From an uncultured Lachnospiraceae bacterium (GTDB lineage Bacteria > Bacillota > Clostridia > Lachnospirales > Lachnospiraceae), in NCBI GenBank assembly GCA_910584845.1, contig CAJUDH010000001.1, positions 62,001 to 126,000 of the forward strand: a stretch of DNA of 64,000 nt, in the 5' to 3' direction. Positions 58,101-64,000 of the stretch are shown piece after piece. Position numbers and translations under genes: made by a program. Position 1 is the stretch's first letter; every line of letters begins with the position of its first letter. A model generated the notes under the pieces. That model saw only the letters and a list, made by a program, of their open reading frames with translations, had not been told where the DNA came from and did no database searches.

Positions 58101-59113
58101 ATCGGCATGGCTACCTTAAGGAACCGGTGCTGCCGGGACAGCTGGCGGTATTTCCCTTCAAAAGACCAGATATGTTCCAGCCCTTCCTCGTCAAGGGCCG
58201 CCTTCTCTACATACAGGCTGCCTGGCGTGGATGCCCCGCCTTTTTCCCGGCAAATGCAGGTTTTAATCTGGAACTGCCCTCTCCTGGTTTTATTGTACTT
58301 GATATAGATCCGTTGGTTTTGTTTTTCTGGCGGTTTTGGCACCTCGCTCCAGAATACCAGGTAGGAATTGGCATACAAGTCAAACAATCCGTCCTCACAA
58401 ACCAGGTCAAACCCCTGCCCCATATCCATCATATGGTAACGGGGAAAGTCATAAGCCGGGATCACCCGGGTCAAATCCCCCTTTTTGGGTAAATATTGGT
58501 CGGAATAAATCTGCATCGGCGTCCGGTAATCCGGCATAGGATAATAAAAATGCAAATCCCCCCCGCCCAGCAATGTTTGTATCTGCTTTTTGGACAAAGC
58601 ATCTGCTTCCCGGCCGGACCCCGCCCAATATTTCATACCCAACGCATTGGGCGCTGCCAAAATCAGCGTCCCCCCGGCTTTAAGCAGGGATTTGGCCGCC
58701 AGTAAATTCTCTCTGTAAGGCGCTTTTAGGGTACCTGCCGCAACTACATAGTCATATTTGGGGTCCTCTTGGCCGTTCCAGGCATAAGGGATCAAGGAAT
58801 CCCGGACATAAGCCACATTCCCCGCCTCCGGATAACGCAGTTTCACGGTCTCTATGGCATCTTCATCGGGGTCCAATACGGTTACCTGGGCCACCCTACT
58901 CAAAAACAGCCCGGTCATGGCCCCATAATCCGCGCCAATCTGCAAAAGGCTGGCATTGGGGTCGAAATCATACCATTCCAAAAGCAGCTCCCTCTGTTGG
59001 GAAAGGGCATACAAATAATCCAGCCGGACGTTGTCTGCCAGTGCCTGCTGGGTGTCCCCGCCAGACAAACGTAAAATTTTTTGGATTTCTTTATCTATTT
59101 TTTTCATTCTCAT
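55169..59113 (-). CDS. Giant methyltransferase / dual glycosyltransferase
   Basis: 1314 residues in three parts. N-terminal SAM-methyltransferase-like domain (about 45-330, SLLQIGADYGAMTG; VTVLDPDEDAIETVKLRYP), long region with a coiled coil (about 524-594), GT2 domain (about 675-900, SIVVPVYNQVGYTYAC; NNDTQVTKG; FDDRFAPAYCEDSDLAFAV), GT4 domain (about 941-1300, DHYVPTYDKDAGSKT; PLRYGAGVKGKVVEAIYYGAPIVTT). Such fused enzymes assemble cell-surface polysaccharides. No signal peptide or membrane segment. Follows the Wzt-like ATPase gene after 39 bases, so they form a two-gene surface-polymer operon. Start may be 59113 or 59107 (GAGGAA upstream fits the latter). Confidence 0.85.
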   Translation of the reverse strand: MRMKKIDKEIQKILRLSGGDTQQALADNVRLDYLYALSQQRELLLEWYDFDPNASLLQIGADYGAMTGLFLSRVAQVTVLDPDEDAIETVKLRYPEAGNVAYVRDSLIPYAWNGQEDPKYDYVVAAGTLKAPYRENLLAAKSLLKAGGTLILAAPNALGMKYWAGSGREADALSKKQIQTLLGGGDLHFYYPMPDYRTPMQIYSDQYLPKKGDLTRVIPAYDFPRYHMMDMGQGFDLVCEDGLFDLYANSYLVFWSEVPKPPEKQNQRIYIKYNKTRRGQFQIKTCICREKGGASTPGSLYVEKAALDEEGLEHIWSFEGKYRQLSRQHRFLKVAMPIYQEDKKKVIFPYLVGCTWAERLGEELNGGKMPLDILAIAIDRIYAMEPEGRAPFRQTGQFLQVFGEGVPPQELELLEGDTALAVSNIDILLENILATKDGDYCLDYEWVFTFPIPEHFVIYRILFYFYEQYGSLMKQVQLDEVMAAFGITPKMVQVYEKMESSFQDYVHGENQRRYLGNYMVHSLGVVEIRQKENDLARARERVAQMKLLAQEKDVAIHKITEVQRLTNNHVANLEMIIQDLRHETGEMAKTLAYLDRHEALLFKARRKLGDWVNKKYPPDSLERKRLKYKKEYALHPFRSFKKYATAEGRNLRDGDFQIGDIYLQHGKLHFAHAETPEVSIVVPVYNQVGYTYACLWSIQEFTNDVSYEVLIADDVSTDATSHLPDYAEGLVICRNEKNQGFLRNCNQAAKHARGKYIMFLNNDTQVTKGWLRTLVDLIESDPSIGMVGSKLVYPDGRLQEAGGIIWSDGSGWNYGRLDDPDKPEYNYVKDVDYISGAAILLPKQLWEQVGGFDDRFAPAYCEDSDLAFAVRKAGYRVVYQPLSKVVHFEGVSNGTDVEGTGLKRYQIANNEKLKEKWKAELAGQCLNNGNPDPFRARERSMGKKIILVVDHYVPTYDKDAGSKTTFQYLKMFLEKGYVVKFLGDNFQHEEPYSTTLQQMGIEVLYGAEYQTKIWGWLRDHGDDIAVAYLNRPHIASKYVDYILDNTDIKIIYYGHDLHFLREGREYELTGDPKKKEDAEYWKAVELSLMEKAAVSYYPSYVERDAIKAIDPAIAVKDITAYVFDQFLSHIQEDFSLREGLLFVGGFAHPPNADAVLWFAREVYPHVRRKMEASGAVPPEFIVVGSKVTEEIQALEQPGNGIVVKGFVPEEELSRLYGECRVVVVPLRYGAGVKGKVVEAIYYGAPIVTTAIGAEGIPQVEDVLLVEDEAETFADAVVGLYQDCGACRDLCRRTQAYVRAHFSVEAAWRRIEEDF

Positions 59114-59152
59114 TTCCTCGCCTGCAGCCTTCCGATACTTTTACGGTTTTGT

Positions 59153-60580
59153 TTATCTTGGGGAAAGCCCATCCCCTGAAGAATCATCCATCCGGTTGGC
59201 CGGCTTGTATTCTGCCTCCACCTGGGACTCCATATCATACACCCCTACCGTGTTTTTGTTGGAAATCACCGTAATGTTTGCCACGTCGTACAGCCGGTGG
59301 TAGACGGTATGTTCCCCCTGCTCAAATCCGGTGCAGCTCATAGAAAGCAAGTACTCGCCGCCCTGCAGCGTCATTTTCTGCCGAAAAGCCACCTCGTATT
59401 CGTCCCCTGCTTTCACCGGCTTAATTTCCGCCCCTTCGAACATGGTATTGGTCCCGGACAAATCCGTACCTTTTTTATCCTTTATGGTATAAGTAAAAAT
59501 AGGGGCTTGAAGGTCGGCATAAAACCGGATTTTTTCCCGGATGGTAAAATACTCCCCTTTCAGCAGCAGGTTAGTCAGGTTCCCCCTCTCGTCGAACATG
59601 CCTAAATCATAAATCTCCGCCCGCTTATCCCCATATTCTGTCCGGTTTGCGTTAATGGTAATATGCTCTTTCATGAATCCTTGATGTCCCCCCCCGGCTA
59701 AAGGGGAGGCTTTCCGGCTGCCCGGCCCGGCCCCCCCATCGGGGCCCGGGCCTTCCAAATCTTCGCCGGCGGAAACCATCCCGCCGGAAAAATCATTCAT
59801 CTTGGCCAGCTCTTCATCCAAATCATCCATTTGGTTGGCCAAAATCTTCTTATATAAATCGACCATCCTCCCGGGCTCCCCCTCGGCCACAAATTCCCCC
59901 CGGTTCAGCAGCACTACCCGGTCGCAGTATTTAATCACGCTCCCCATATCATGGGTCACCATAAGGATTGTCGTGCCGTTTTGGCGGATTTCCTCCATCC
60001 TCCGGTAACATTTGGACTGGAAAAAAACATCACCTACAGAGAGGGCTTCGTCCACAATCAAAATCTCAGGCTCCACGTTGATTGCCAGCGCAAAAGCCAA
60101 CCGCACAAACATACCGCTGGAATAGGTTTTCACCGGCTGATATACAAAATCCCCAATATCGGCAAAGTCCAAAATATCCTGCAGCTTCGCTTCCATCTCT
60201 TTCCGCGAAAACCCCATCATGGAACCGTTCATATAAATATTTTCGATCCCCGTATAGTCCATATTGAATCCGGCCCCCAGCTCCAGCAAGGCCGAAATCA
60301 CCCCTTCCACCTGTACGGTGCCCGCCGTAGGGGTCAGCACTCCGGTAATGATTTTTAAAATGGTAGACTTCCCGGAACCGTTGGTTCCGATAATCCCCAT
60401 GGTTTCCCCTTTTTTCACCTTGAAAGAAATATGGTTCAATGCAAAGAAATCTTTATGGTAATTCTTGTGGGTGATGCTTAGGGATTCTTTTAACCGGTCA
60501 ATGGGCCTGTCATATAAACGGTATACTTTGCTTACCTCTTCTACTTGGACGGCATATTCTGCATTTTTCTCTGTGGGCAT
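59153..60580 (-). CDS. Wzt-like ABC polysaccharide exporter ATPase
   Basis: 475 residues. ABC domain: Walker A GTNGSGKST (65-73), YSSGMFVRLA signature (153-162), Walker B ILIVDEAL (173-180), VFFQSKCYRRM (TagH/Wzt-type), H-loop in MVTHD. The C-terminal 190 residues (from about 285) are a Wzt-type sugar-recognition domain after a Gly/Pro-rich linker. Normally paired with a Wzm permease immediately upstream; none is encoded in this window, so the permease is elsewhere or the operon is rearranged. ATG at 60580 has GAGGAGAGCC upstream. Confidence 0.88.
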   Translation of the reverse strand: MPTEKNAEYAVQVEEVSKVYRLYDRPIDRLKESLSITHKNYHKDFFALNHISFKVKKGETMGIIGTNGSGKSTILKIITGVLTPTAGTVQVEGVISALLELGAGFNMDYTGIENIYMNGSMMGFSRKEMEAKLQDILDFADIGDFVYQPVKTYSSGMFVRLAFALAINVEPEILIVDEALSVGDVFFQSKCYRRMEEIRQNGTTILMVTHDMGSVIKYCDRVVLLNRGEFVAEGEPGRMVDLYKKILANQMDDLDEELAKMNDFSGGMVSAGEDLEGPGPDGGAGPGSRKASPLAGGGHQGFMKEHITINANRTEYGDKRAEIYDLGMFDERGNLTNLLLKGEYFTIREKIRFYADLQAPIFTYTIKDKKGTDLSGTNTMFEGAEIKPVKAGDEYEVAFRQKMTLQGGEYLLSMSCTGFEQGEHTVYHRLYDVANITVISNKNTVGVYDMESQVEAEYKPANRMDDSSGDGLSPR

Positions 60581-60608
60581 GGCTCTCCTCTCACTTCTGT
60601 TTCTCATA

Positions 60609-60674
60609 GCCATACATTATAACATCAAATGGAAGGGGTTTCAAGCCCTTCCATTTGATGTTATAATGTATGGC
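60609..60674. repeat. Perfect 29-bp inverted repeat over the Wzt promoter
   Basis: GCCATACATTATAACATCAA... (60609-60637) is followed after an 8-base loop by its exact complement (60646-60674), 29 pairs without mismatch. The minus-strand promoter of the Wzt-like gene (-35 in the loop, -10 in the arm) lies inside it. Its TATAAT-containing arms mean each strand has a -10. No T-run follows, so it is not an intrinsic terminator. It could be an operator, cruciform or small inserted repeat. Confidence 0.85.
60616..60644 (-). promoter_or_regulatory. Promoter of the surface-polymer operon
   Basis: Minus strand: TTGAAA (60644-60639), 17 bases ending TGT, TATAAT (60621-60616). Strong extended -10. Start near 60609, leader of about 30 nt. 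Embedded in the 29-bp inverted repeat. Confidence 0.75.
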
Positions 60675-60718
60675 CCTATTTTTCGCCGGCTTTGTCCTGC
60701 CTTGGAGGCAACACCCAA

Positions 60719-60742
60719 GAAAAGCTGCCAACGGCAGCTTTC
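60719..60742 (-). terminator. Terminator of csoR-copA
   Basis: AAAGCTGCC (60721-60729) pairs with GGCAGCTTT (60733-60741) with a three-base loop; TTCTTGGG follows on the minus strand. Confidence 0.65.
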
Positions 60743-60753
60743 CCTGATCTTAG

Positions 60754-60963
60754 CTATTGGATGGAAACCACCTGATAATCCTGGTCTTCCACGGTTTTTT
60801 TCAACACTTCATCCGCCACCGGCGCGTTTAACGTGACCACGGCCGTCCCCGCCTCATGGCTCACTGCCGCTTCCTTTACCTCGGCCAGGGCCTCCAGGCA
60901 CTTTTTCACCCGGGCCTCGCAATGCCCACACATCATCCCTTCAATTTTCATGGTTTTTTCCAT
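60754..60963 (-). CDS. copZ: Possible internally initiated CopZ copper chaperone
   Basis: In-frame start inside copA. AAGGAGGA sits eight bases before an ATG at 60963, giving a 69-residue protein that is a complete HMA chaperone (GMMCGHCEARVKKCLE and VTLNAPVADEVL). The ribosome site itself codes Lys-Glu-Glu in the linker. In Firmicutes copA and copZ are usually separate genes; here they are fused, but the chaperone may still be made alone by internal initiation. Protein evidence would be decisive; inferred from the ribosome site and domain boundary. Confidence 0.55.
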   Translation of the reverse strand: MEKTMKIEGMMCGHCEARVKKCLEALAEVKEAAVSHEAGTAVVTLNAPVADEVLKKTVEDQDYQVVSIQ

Positions 60964-63285
60964 CACATGTTCCTCCTTCATTTGGCTTTTCTTTCTTTTT
61001 TTGTCTTTCTTGCCATCATGCATATTAAACCAGTTTAGCCGCAGCGCGTTGCTCACCACACAAAAGCTGGACAAGCTCATGGCTGCCGCGCCAAACATGG
61101 GGTTTAACTTCCATCCGAATATAGGATACCACAAACCGGCGGCCAGGGGAATACCTACCACATTATAAAAGAAAGCCCAAAACAGGTTCTCATGGATATT
61201 CCTAAGGGTTGCCCGGCTTAAACGGATCGCCGCCGGCACATCGCTAAGCCTGCTTTTCATCAAAACCACGTCAGCCGCGTCAATGGCAATGTCGGTGCCT
61301 GCCCCGATAGCGATACCCACGTCGGCCCGGGTCAATGCGGGCGCGTCGTTGATCCCGTCCCCTACCATAGCCACCTTGCCTTTTCCTTTCAGGGAACGGA
61401 CTACACTCTCCTTGCCGTCCGGTAGCACCCCTGCAACTACCTGGTCAACGCCTGCCAAAGCCCCGATGGCCTTTGCCGTCCGTTCGTTATCCCCGGTCAG
61501 CATCACTACCCGGATCCCCATGTTTTGCAGCTCTTTTACCGCTTGTGGGCTGTCTTCCTTGATCACGTCGGCCACCGCAATAATCCCCATCAAATCTTGG
61601 CCCCGGCTAAAAAACAAGGGGGTTTTCCCTTCCTCCGCCAGCCGTTCCGACTGCGCCTTCATTTCTTCCGGTATTTGTACCTGGCCGCTGATAAAGGTAA
61701 AATTCCCCCCTTTAAGCGCTGTTTCCCGGAGCATGGCCGACAGGCCGTTTCCCGGCAATGCTTGGAACTGTGTAACCTCCTGGGCCGAAAGCCCTTCCTC
61801 CTCAGCTTTTTGCCATATGGCCCTGGCCAGGGGATGTTCGCTCTTTTTCTCCAGGGAATAGGCCTCCTGCAGCAGCTCCCTTTCCCCAATGCCCTCCATG
61901 GGTATAATGTCGGTCACCTTCGGCTCCCCGCTGGTAATGGTCCCTGTCTTGTCCAGGGCCACGATGTCGGTTTTTCCGGCTTCCTCCAGGGATACTGCCG
62001 TTTTAAACATAATACCGTTTTTGGCCCCCATGCCGTTGCCAACCATAATGGCAACCGGCGTGGCCAGGCCCAAAGCACAGGGGCAGCTAATAACCAATAC
62101 GGAAATCCCCCGCGCCAGGGCAAAGCCCACAGGCTCGCCGGCCACCAGCCATCCCAGGATGGTAATTACCGCAATCCCGATTACCACCGGCACAAAAACG
62201 CCGGACACCCGGTCCGCCACTTTGGCAATGGGCGCTTTCGTAGCCGCCGCGTCGCTGACCATCTGAATAATCTGGGATAAAGTGGTATCTTCCCCCACCC
62301 GGGTTGCCTGGCACCGGATAAACCCAGACTGGTTCACTGTAGCAGCAGAAACAGGATCCCCGGCCTCTTTGTCTACTGGGATACTCTCGCCGGTCAGCGC
62401 CGACTCGTTGACCGCGCTGCTCCCCTCCAGCACCACGCCATCCACAGGGATATTTTCCCCGGGGCGCACCACAAAGATGTCCCCTTTTTGCACCTGGCCT
62501 ATGGATACTTCCACCTCGACGTTGTCCCGCACCACGGTAGCCGTCTTGGGCGCAAGTTTCATCAGGCTTTTTAAAGCATCCGTTGTCTTTCCCTTAGACC
62601 TGGCCTCCAGCATTTTCCCCACAGTGATCAGCGTTACGATCATAGCGGCTGACTCAAAATAGAATTCATGCATATAAGCCATAACCCCGGCCATGTCCCC
62701 CTTTGCCTGGGCGTCTGTCATGGCAAACAAAGCATAGGTGCTATAGACAAATGAAGCGCCGGCACCCAGGGCCACCAGCGTATCCATATTCGGCGCCCGG
62801 TTCAAAAGGCCTTTGAACCCACTGATAAAAAACTTCTGGTTGATTACCATAATCATGGTAGTCAGCAGCAGTTGCAGCAGCCCCGCTGCCACATGGTTAT
62901 GTGCAAAAAAGCCCGGCACCGGCCATCCCCACATCATATTCCCCATGGAAAAATACATAAGCACGACCAAAAATCCCAGTGAAGAAAAAAGGCGCTTCCT
63001 CATCATCGGGGTTTCCCTGTCCTTTAGCAAATCTTCTCCTGCCATGGCAGCTGCCCCCTCTGCCTTCTGGCTACCGCCCTTATCACCGCCTTTTCTAAAA
63101 GCCCCGTACCCGGCCTGTTCCACTGCCTGGATAACCGCTTCCGGCGATGCCGTGCCTTCCACCCCCATGGAATTGGTCAGGAGGCTCACGGAACAAGCCG
63201 CCACCCCCTCCACTTTCGCCACTGCCTTTTCCACCCTGCTGCTACAGGCAGCACAGCTCATGCCTGTCACGGTATATTGTTCCAT
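60754..63285 (-). CDS. copA: CopA copper P1B-ATPase with fused C-terminal CopZ domain
   Basis: 843 residues. N-terminal heavy-metal domain (GMSCAACSSRV, C11/C14), eight-helix P-type ATPase with the TGES actuator (SALTGESIPVD), CPC metal site (SCPCALGLATP), DKTGT phosphorylation (LDKTGTITSGE), TGDNERTA, GDGINDAPAL. After the last membrane helix a Lys-rich linker (MHDGKKDKKRKK) leads directly into a second HMA domain with GMMCGHC (C786, C789). The fused tail is 69 residues, exactly CopZ-sized, and has its own internal start (see 60754-60963). Exports Cu(I). AAGGAGGGG precedes the ATG at 63285. Follows csoR after 101 bases. Confidence 0.95.
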   Translation of the reverse strand: MEQYTVTGMSCAACSSRVEKAVAKVEGVAACSVSLLTNSMGVEGTASPEAVIQAVEQAGYGAFRKGGDKGGSQKAEGAAAMAGEDLLKDRETPMMRKRLFSSLGFLVVLMYFSMGNMMWGWPVPGFFAHNHVAAGLLQLLLTTMIMVINQKFFISGFKGLLNRAPNMDTLVALGAGASFVYSTYALFAMTDAQAKGDMAGVMAYMHEFYFESAAMIVTLITVGKMLEARSKGKTTDALKSLMKLAPKTATVVRDNVEVEVSIGQVQKGDIFVVRPGENIPVDGVVLEGSSAVNESALTGESIPVDKEAGDPVSAATVNQSGFIRCQATRVGEDTTLSQIIQMVSDAAATKAPIAKVADRVSGVFVPVVIGIAVITILGWLVAGEPVGFALARGISVLVISCPCALGLATPVAIMVGNGMGAKNGIMFKTAVSLEEAGKTDIVALDKTGTITSGEPKVTDIIPMEGIGERELLQEAYSLEKKSEHPLARAIWQKAEEEGLSAQEVTQFQALPGNGLSAMLRETALKGGNFTFISGQVQIPEEMKAQSERLAEEGKTPLFFSRGQDLMGIIAVADVIKEDSPQAVKELQNMGIRVVMLTGDNERTAKAIGALAGVDQVVAGVLPDGKESVVRSLKGKGKVAMVGDGINDAPALTRADVGIAIGAGTDIAIDAADVVLMKSRLSDVPAAIRLSRATLRNIHENLFWAFFYNVVGIPLAAGLWYPIFGWKLNPMFGAAAMSLSSFCVVSNALRLNWFNMHDGKKDKKRKKSQMKEEHVMEKTMKIEGMMCGHCEARVKKCLEALAEVKEAAVSHEAGTAVVTLNAPVADEVLKKTVEDQDYQVVSIQ

Positions 63286-63386
63286 AATCGGCCCCTCCTT
63301 TCTTTTTTGCCCATCCGCCGGCCATAGGTCTGCCGCATACTTTTTATACCGATAGGCCCGGCCCCTTTTATGCCGGAAACACAATT

Positions 63387-63707
63387 TTACTTCATCAGTT
63401 TTTGTAATGTAACCACCAATTCATCCAAGGTTTCTTCTTTCCCGTCCCGAATATCCCTCGCCACGCATGTCCGGATATGGTCTGCCAGAAGAACCTTATT
63501 AAAACTGTTAAGCGCCGCATTCACCGCTGCCACTTGAATCAAAATATCCGTACAATATGCGTCCTTTTCCACCATCCCTTTGATCCCCCGCACTTGCCCC
63601 TCGATCCGGTTCAACCGGTGGATCAAGTCTTGATATTCCTTGCCGGTACGCTCTTTGCTTTTATGGCTGCAGCACCCTGCCTCTGCAAAACCCTTTTCCC
63701 CTTCCAT
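63387..63707 (-). CDS. csoR: CsoR copper-responsive repressor
   Basis: 106 residues. CsoR/DUF156 fold with Cu(I) ligands C52, H77, C81 (YCTDILIQ; LLADHIRTC) and RLNRIEGQVRGIKGM. N-terminal extra Cys pair (C12, C13). It represses its own operon until Cu(I) binds. ATG at 63707 lies after GGGGAT (weak site). Followed by copA after 101 bases; the operator at 63841-63859 fits a CsoR site. Confidence 0.93.
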   Translation of the reverse strand: MEGEKGFAEAGCCSHKSKERTGKEYQDLIHRLNRIEGQVRGIKGMVEKDAYCTDILIQVAAVNAALNSFNKVLLADHIRTCVARDIRDGKEETLDELVVTLQKLMK

Positions 63708-63836
63708 TCCAAATCCCCCTTCCCGATCTATGTATCCTCTAAATCCCTTTAAAAATTGCTTTCCGGAAAATGTGCGTTACAAATGCCCGCTTTTATTATC
63801 CCTCGCCTTTTTTCCCCTATTCCTCGGATGTTTATT

Positions 63837-63865
63837 ATTATATACCCTACGGGGGTATATTGCAA
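63837..63865 (-). promoter_or_regulatory. csoR promoter with CsoR operator
   Basis: Minus strand: TTGCAA (63865-63860), 17-base spacer, TATAAT (63842-63837). The spacer contains TATACCC-N5-GGGTATA (63841-63859), a classic CsoR binding site of the TACCCTACGGGGGTA kind. Direct sequence fit; regulation by CsoR itself follows from family knowledge. Confidence 0.85.
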
Positions 63866-64000
63866 GCATTTTTCTGCTATTTTCATTCTTTTTTCATAAT
63901 GGCAGGGCTGGCTATAGGCAAACAAAAAGCGGAAGGCCAAACAGGCCCTCCGCTTTTCGCCCCCATACCCGGGAGCTATCTTTTGTATTACCCTTTGTTT
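63866..64000. other. Right-edge intergenic region
   Basis: No gene supported between the csoR promoter and the window end. It contains the terminator at 63924-63956. Confidence 0.6.
63924..63956 (-). terminator. Terminator of a gene beyond the right edge
   Basis: AAAAGCGGAAGGCC, five-base loop, GGCCCTCCGCTTTT (one bulge). On the minus strand TTTTTGTTTG follows, so it terminates a minus-strand gene lying off the right end. Confidence 0.65.

Noticed and set aside
60465..60836. Plus-strand open frame through the inverted repeat
   Set aside because: Antisense to the Wzt-like and copA genes, no ribosome site, no homology.
63749..63940. Minus-strand 63-residue frame upstream of csoR
   Set aside because: It spans the CsoR promoter and operator and has no ribosome site.
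1..64000. CRISPR array, tRNA, rRNA or intact insertion sequence
   Set aside because: No regularly spaced repeats, no tRNA-like cloverleaf and no transposase or rRNA-like sequence was seen on either strand; reading by eye could miss a short tRNA.

Overview
The window looks like chromosomal DNA of a strictly anaerobic, Gram-positive Clostridia species, most likely Lachnospiraceae-like. The evidence is strong Shine-Dalgarno sites, some GTG and TTG starts, SpoVG, the paired GlgC/GlgD arrangement, an NAD-linked [FeFe] hydrogenase (HydABC), a split LacLM beta-galactosidase, an IspE isoprenoid kinase and a CsoR/CopA copper module. GC content looks balanced by eye. I found no rRNA, tRNA, CRISPR array, intact IS element or prophage.

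Layout. 1-8.5 kb is a hydrogen-metabolism island. A minus-strand operon (DRTGG protein, small GHKL ATPase, [FeFe]-hydrogenase-like protein with an atypical H-cluster, second DRTGG protein, PHP protein cut by the window edge) diverges from a plus-strand hydC-GHKL ATPase-ferredoxin-hydB-hydA operon. 9-14.1 kb has a Uma2-type nuclease and a lacL-lacM-PLP lyase operon. 14.4-19.7 kb holds two overlapping hybrid histidine kinases, and 20.2-23.9 kb a large zinc-ribbon membrane-anchored surface protein. 24-28.9 kb is a second hydrogenase operon: a small ferredoxin, a PAS-containing sensory [FeFe] hydrogenase, a SpoIIE/PP2C phosphatase and a group-B-like hydrogenase. It has a Rex-like promoter/operator and an approximately 460-nt structured leader.

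29.5-35.7 kb holds a MATE transporter, ispE with a GntR regulator, a DUF624 protein, a membrane-anchored protein of unknown function, a GNAT enzyme and a cyclophilin. 35.7-38.6 kb encodes an ATP-grasp enzyme with two esterase-like hydrolases. 39-47.4 kb carries cation and alanine transporters, a zinc phospholipase C-like protein, small regulators and two secreted hydrolases. 47.5-50.2 kb is glgC-glgD-spoVG; 50.6-55.1 kb is asnS and a YhaO/YhaN-like nuclease pair; 55.2-60.6 kb is a giant methyltransferase/glycosyltransferase and a Wzt-like ABC ATPase; 60.7-63.9 kb is csoR-copA.

The most notable signals are: four [FeFe]-hydrogenase homologues split between two regulated clusters that together contain kinase-like ATPases and a PP2C phosphatase, suggesting an H2/redox partner-switching circuit; a CopA whose C-terminal copper chaperone domain has its own ideal internal ribosome-binding site; a perfect 29-bp inverted repeat overlying the Wzt-like promoter; and a three-way-junction-like RNA element in the sensory hydrogenase leader.
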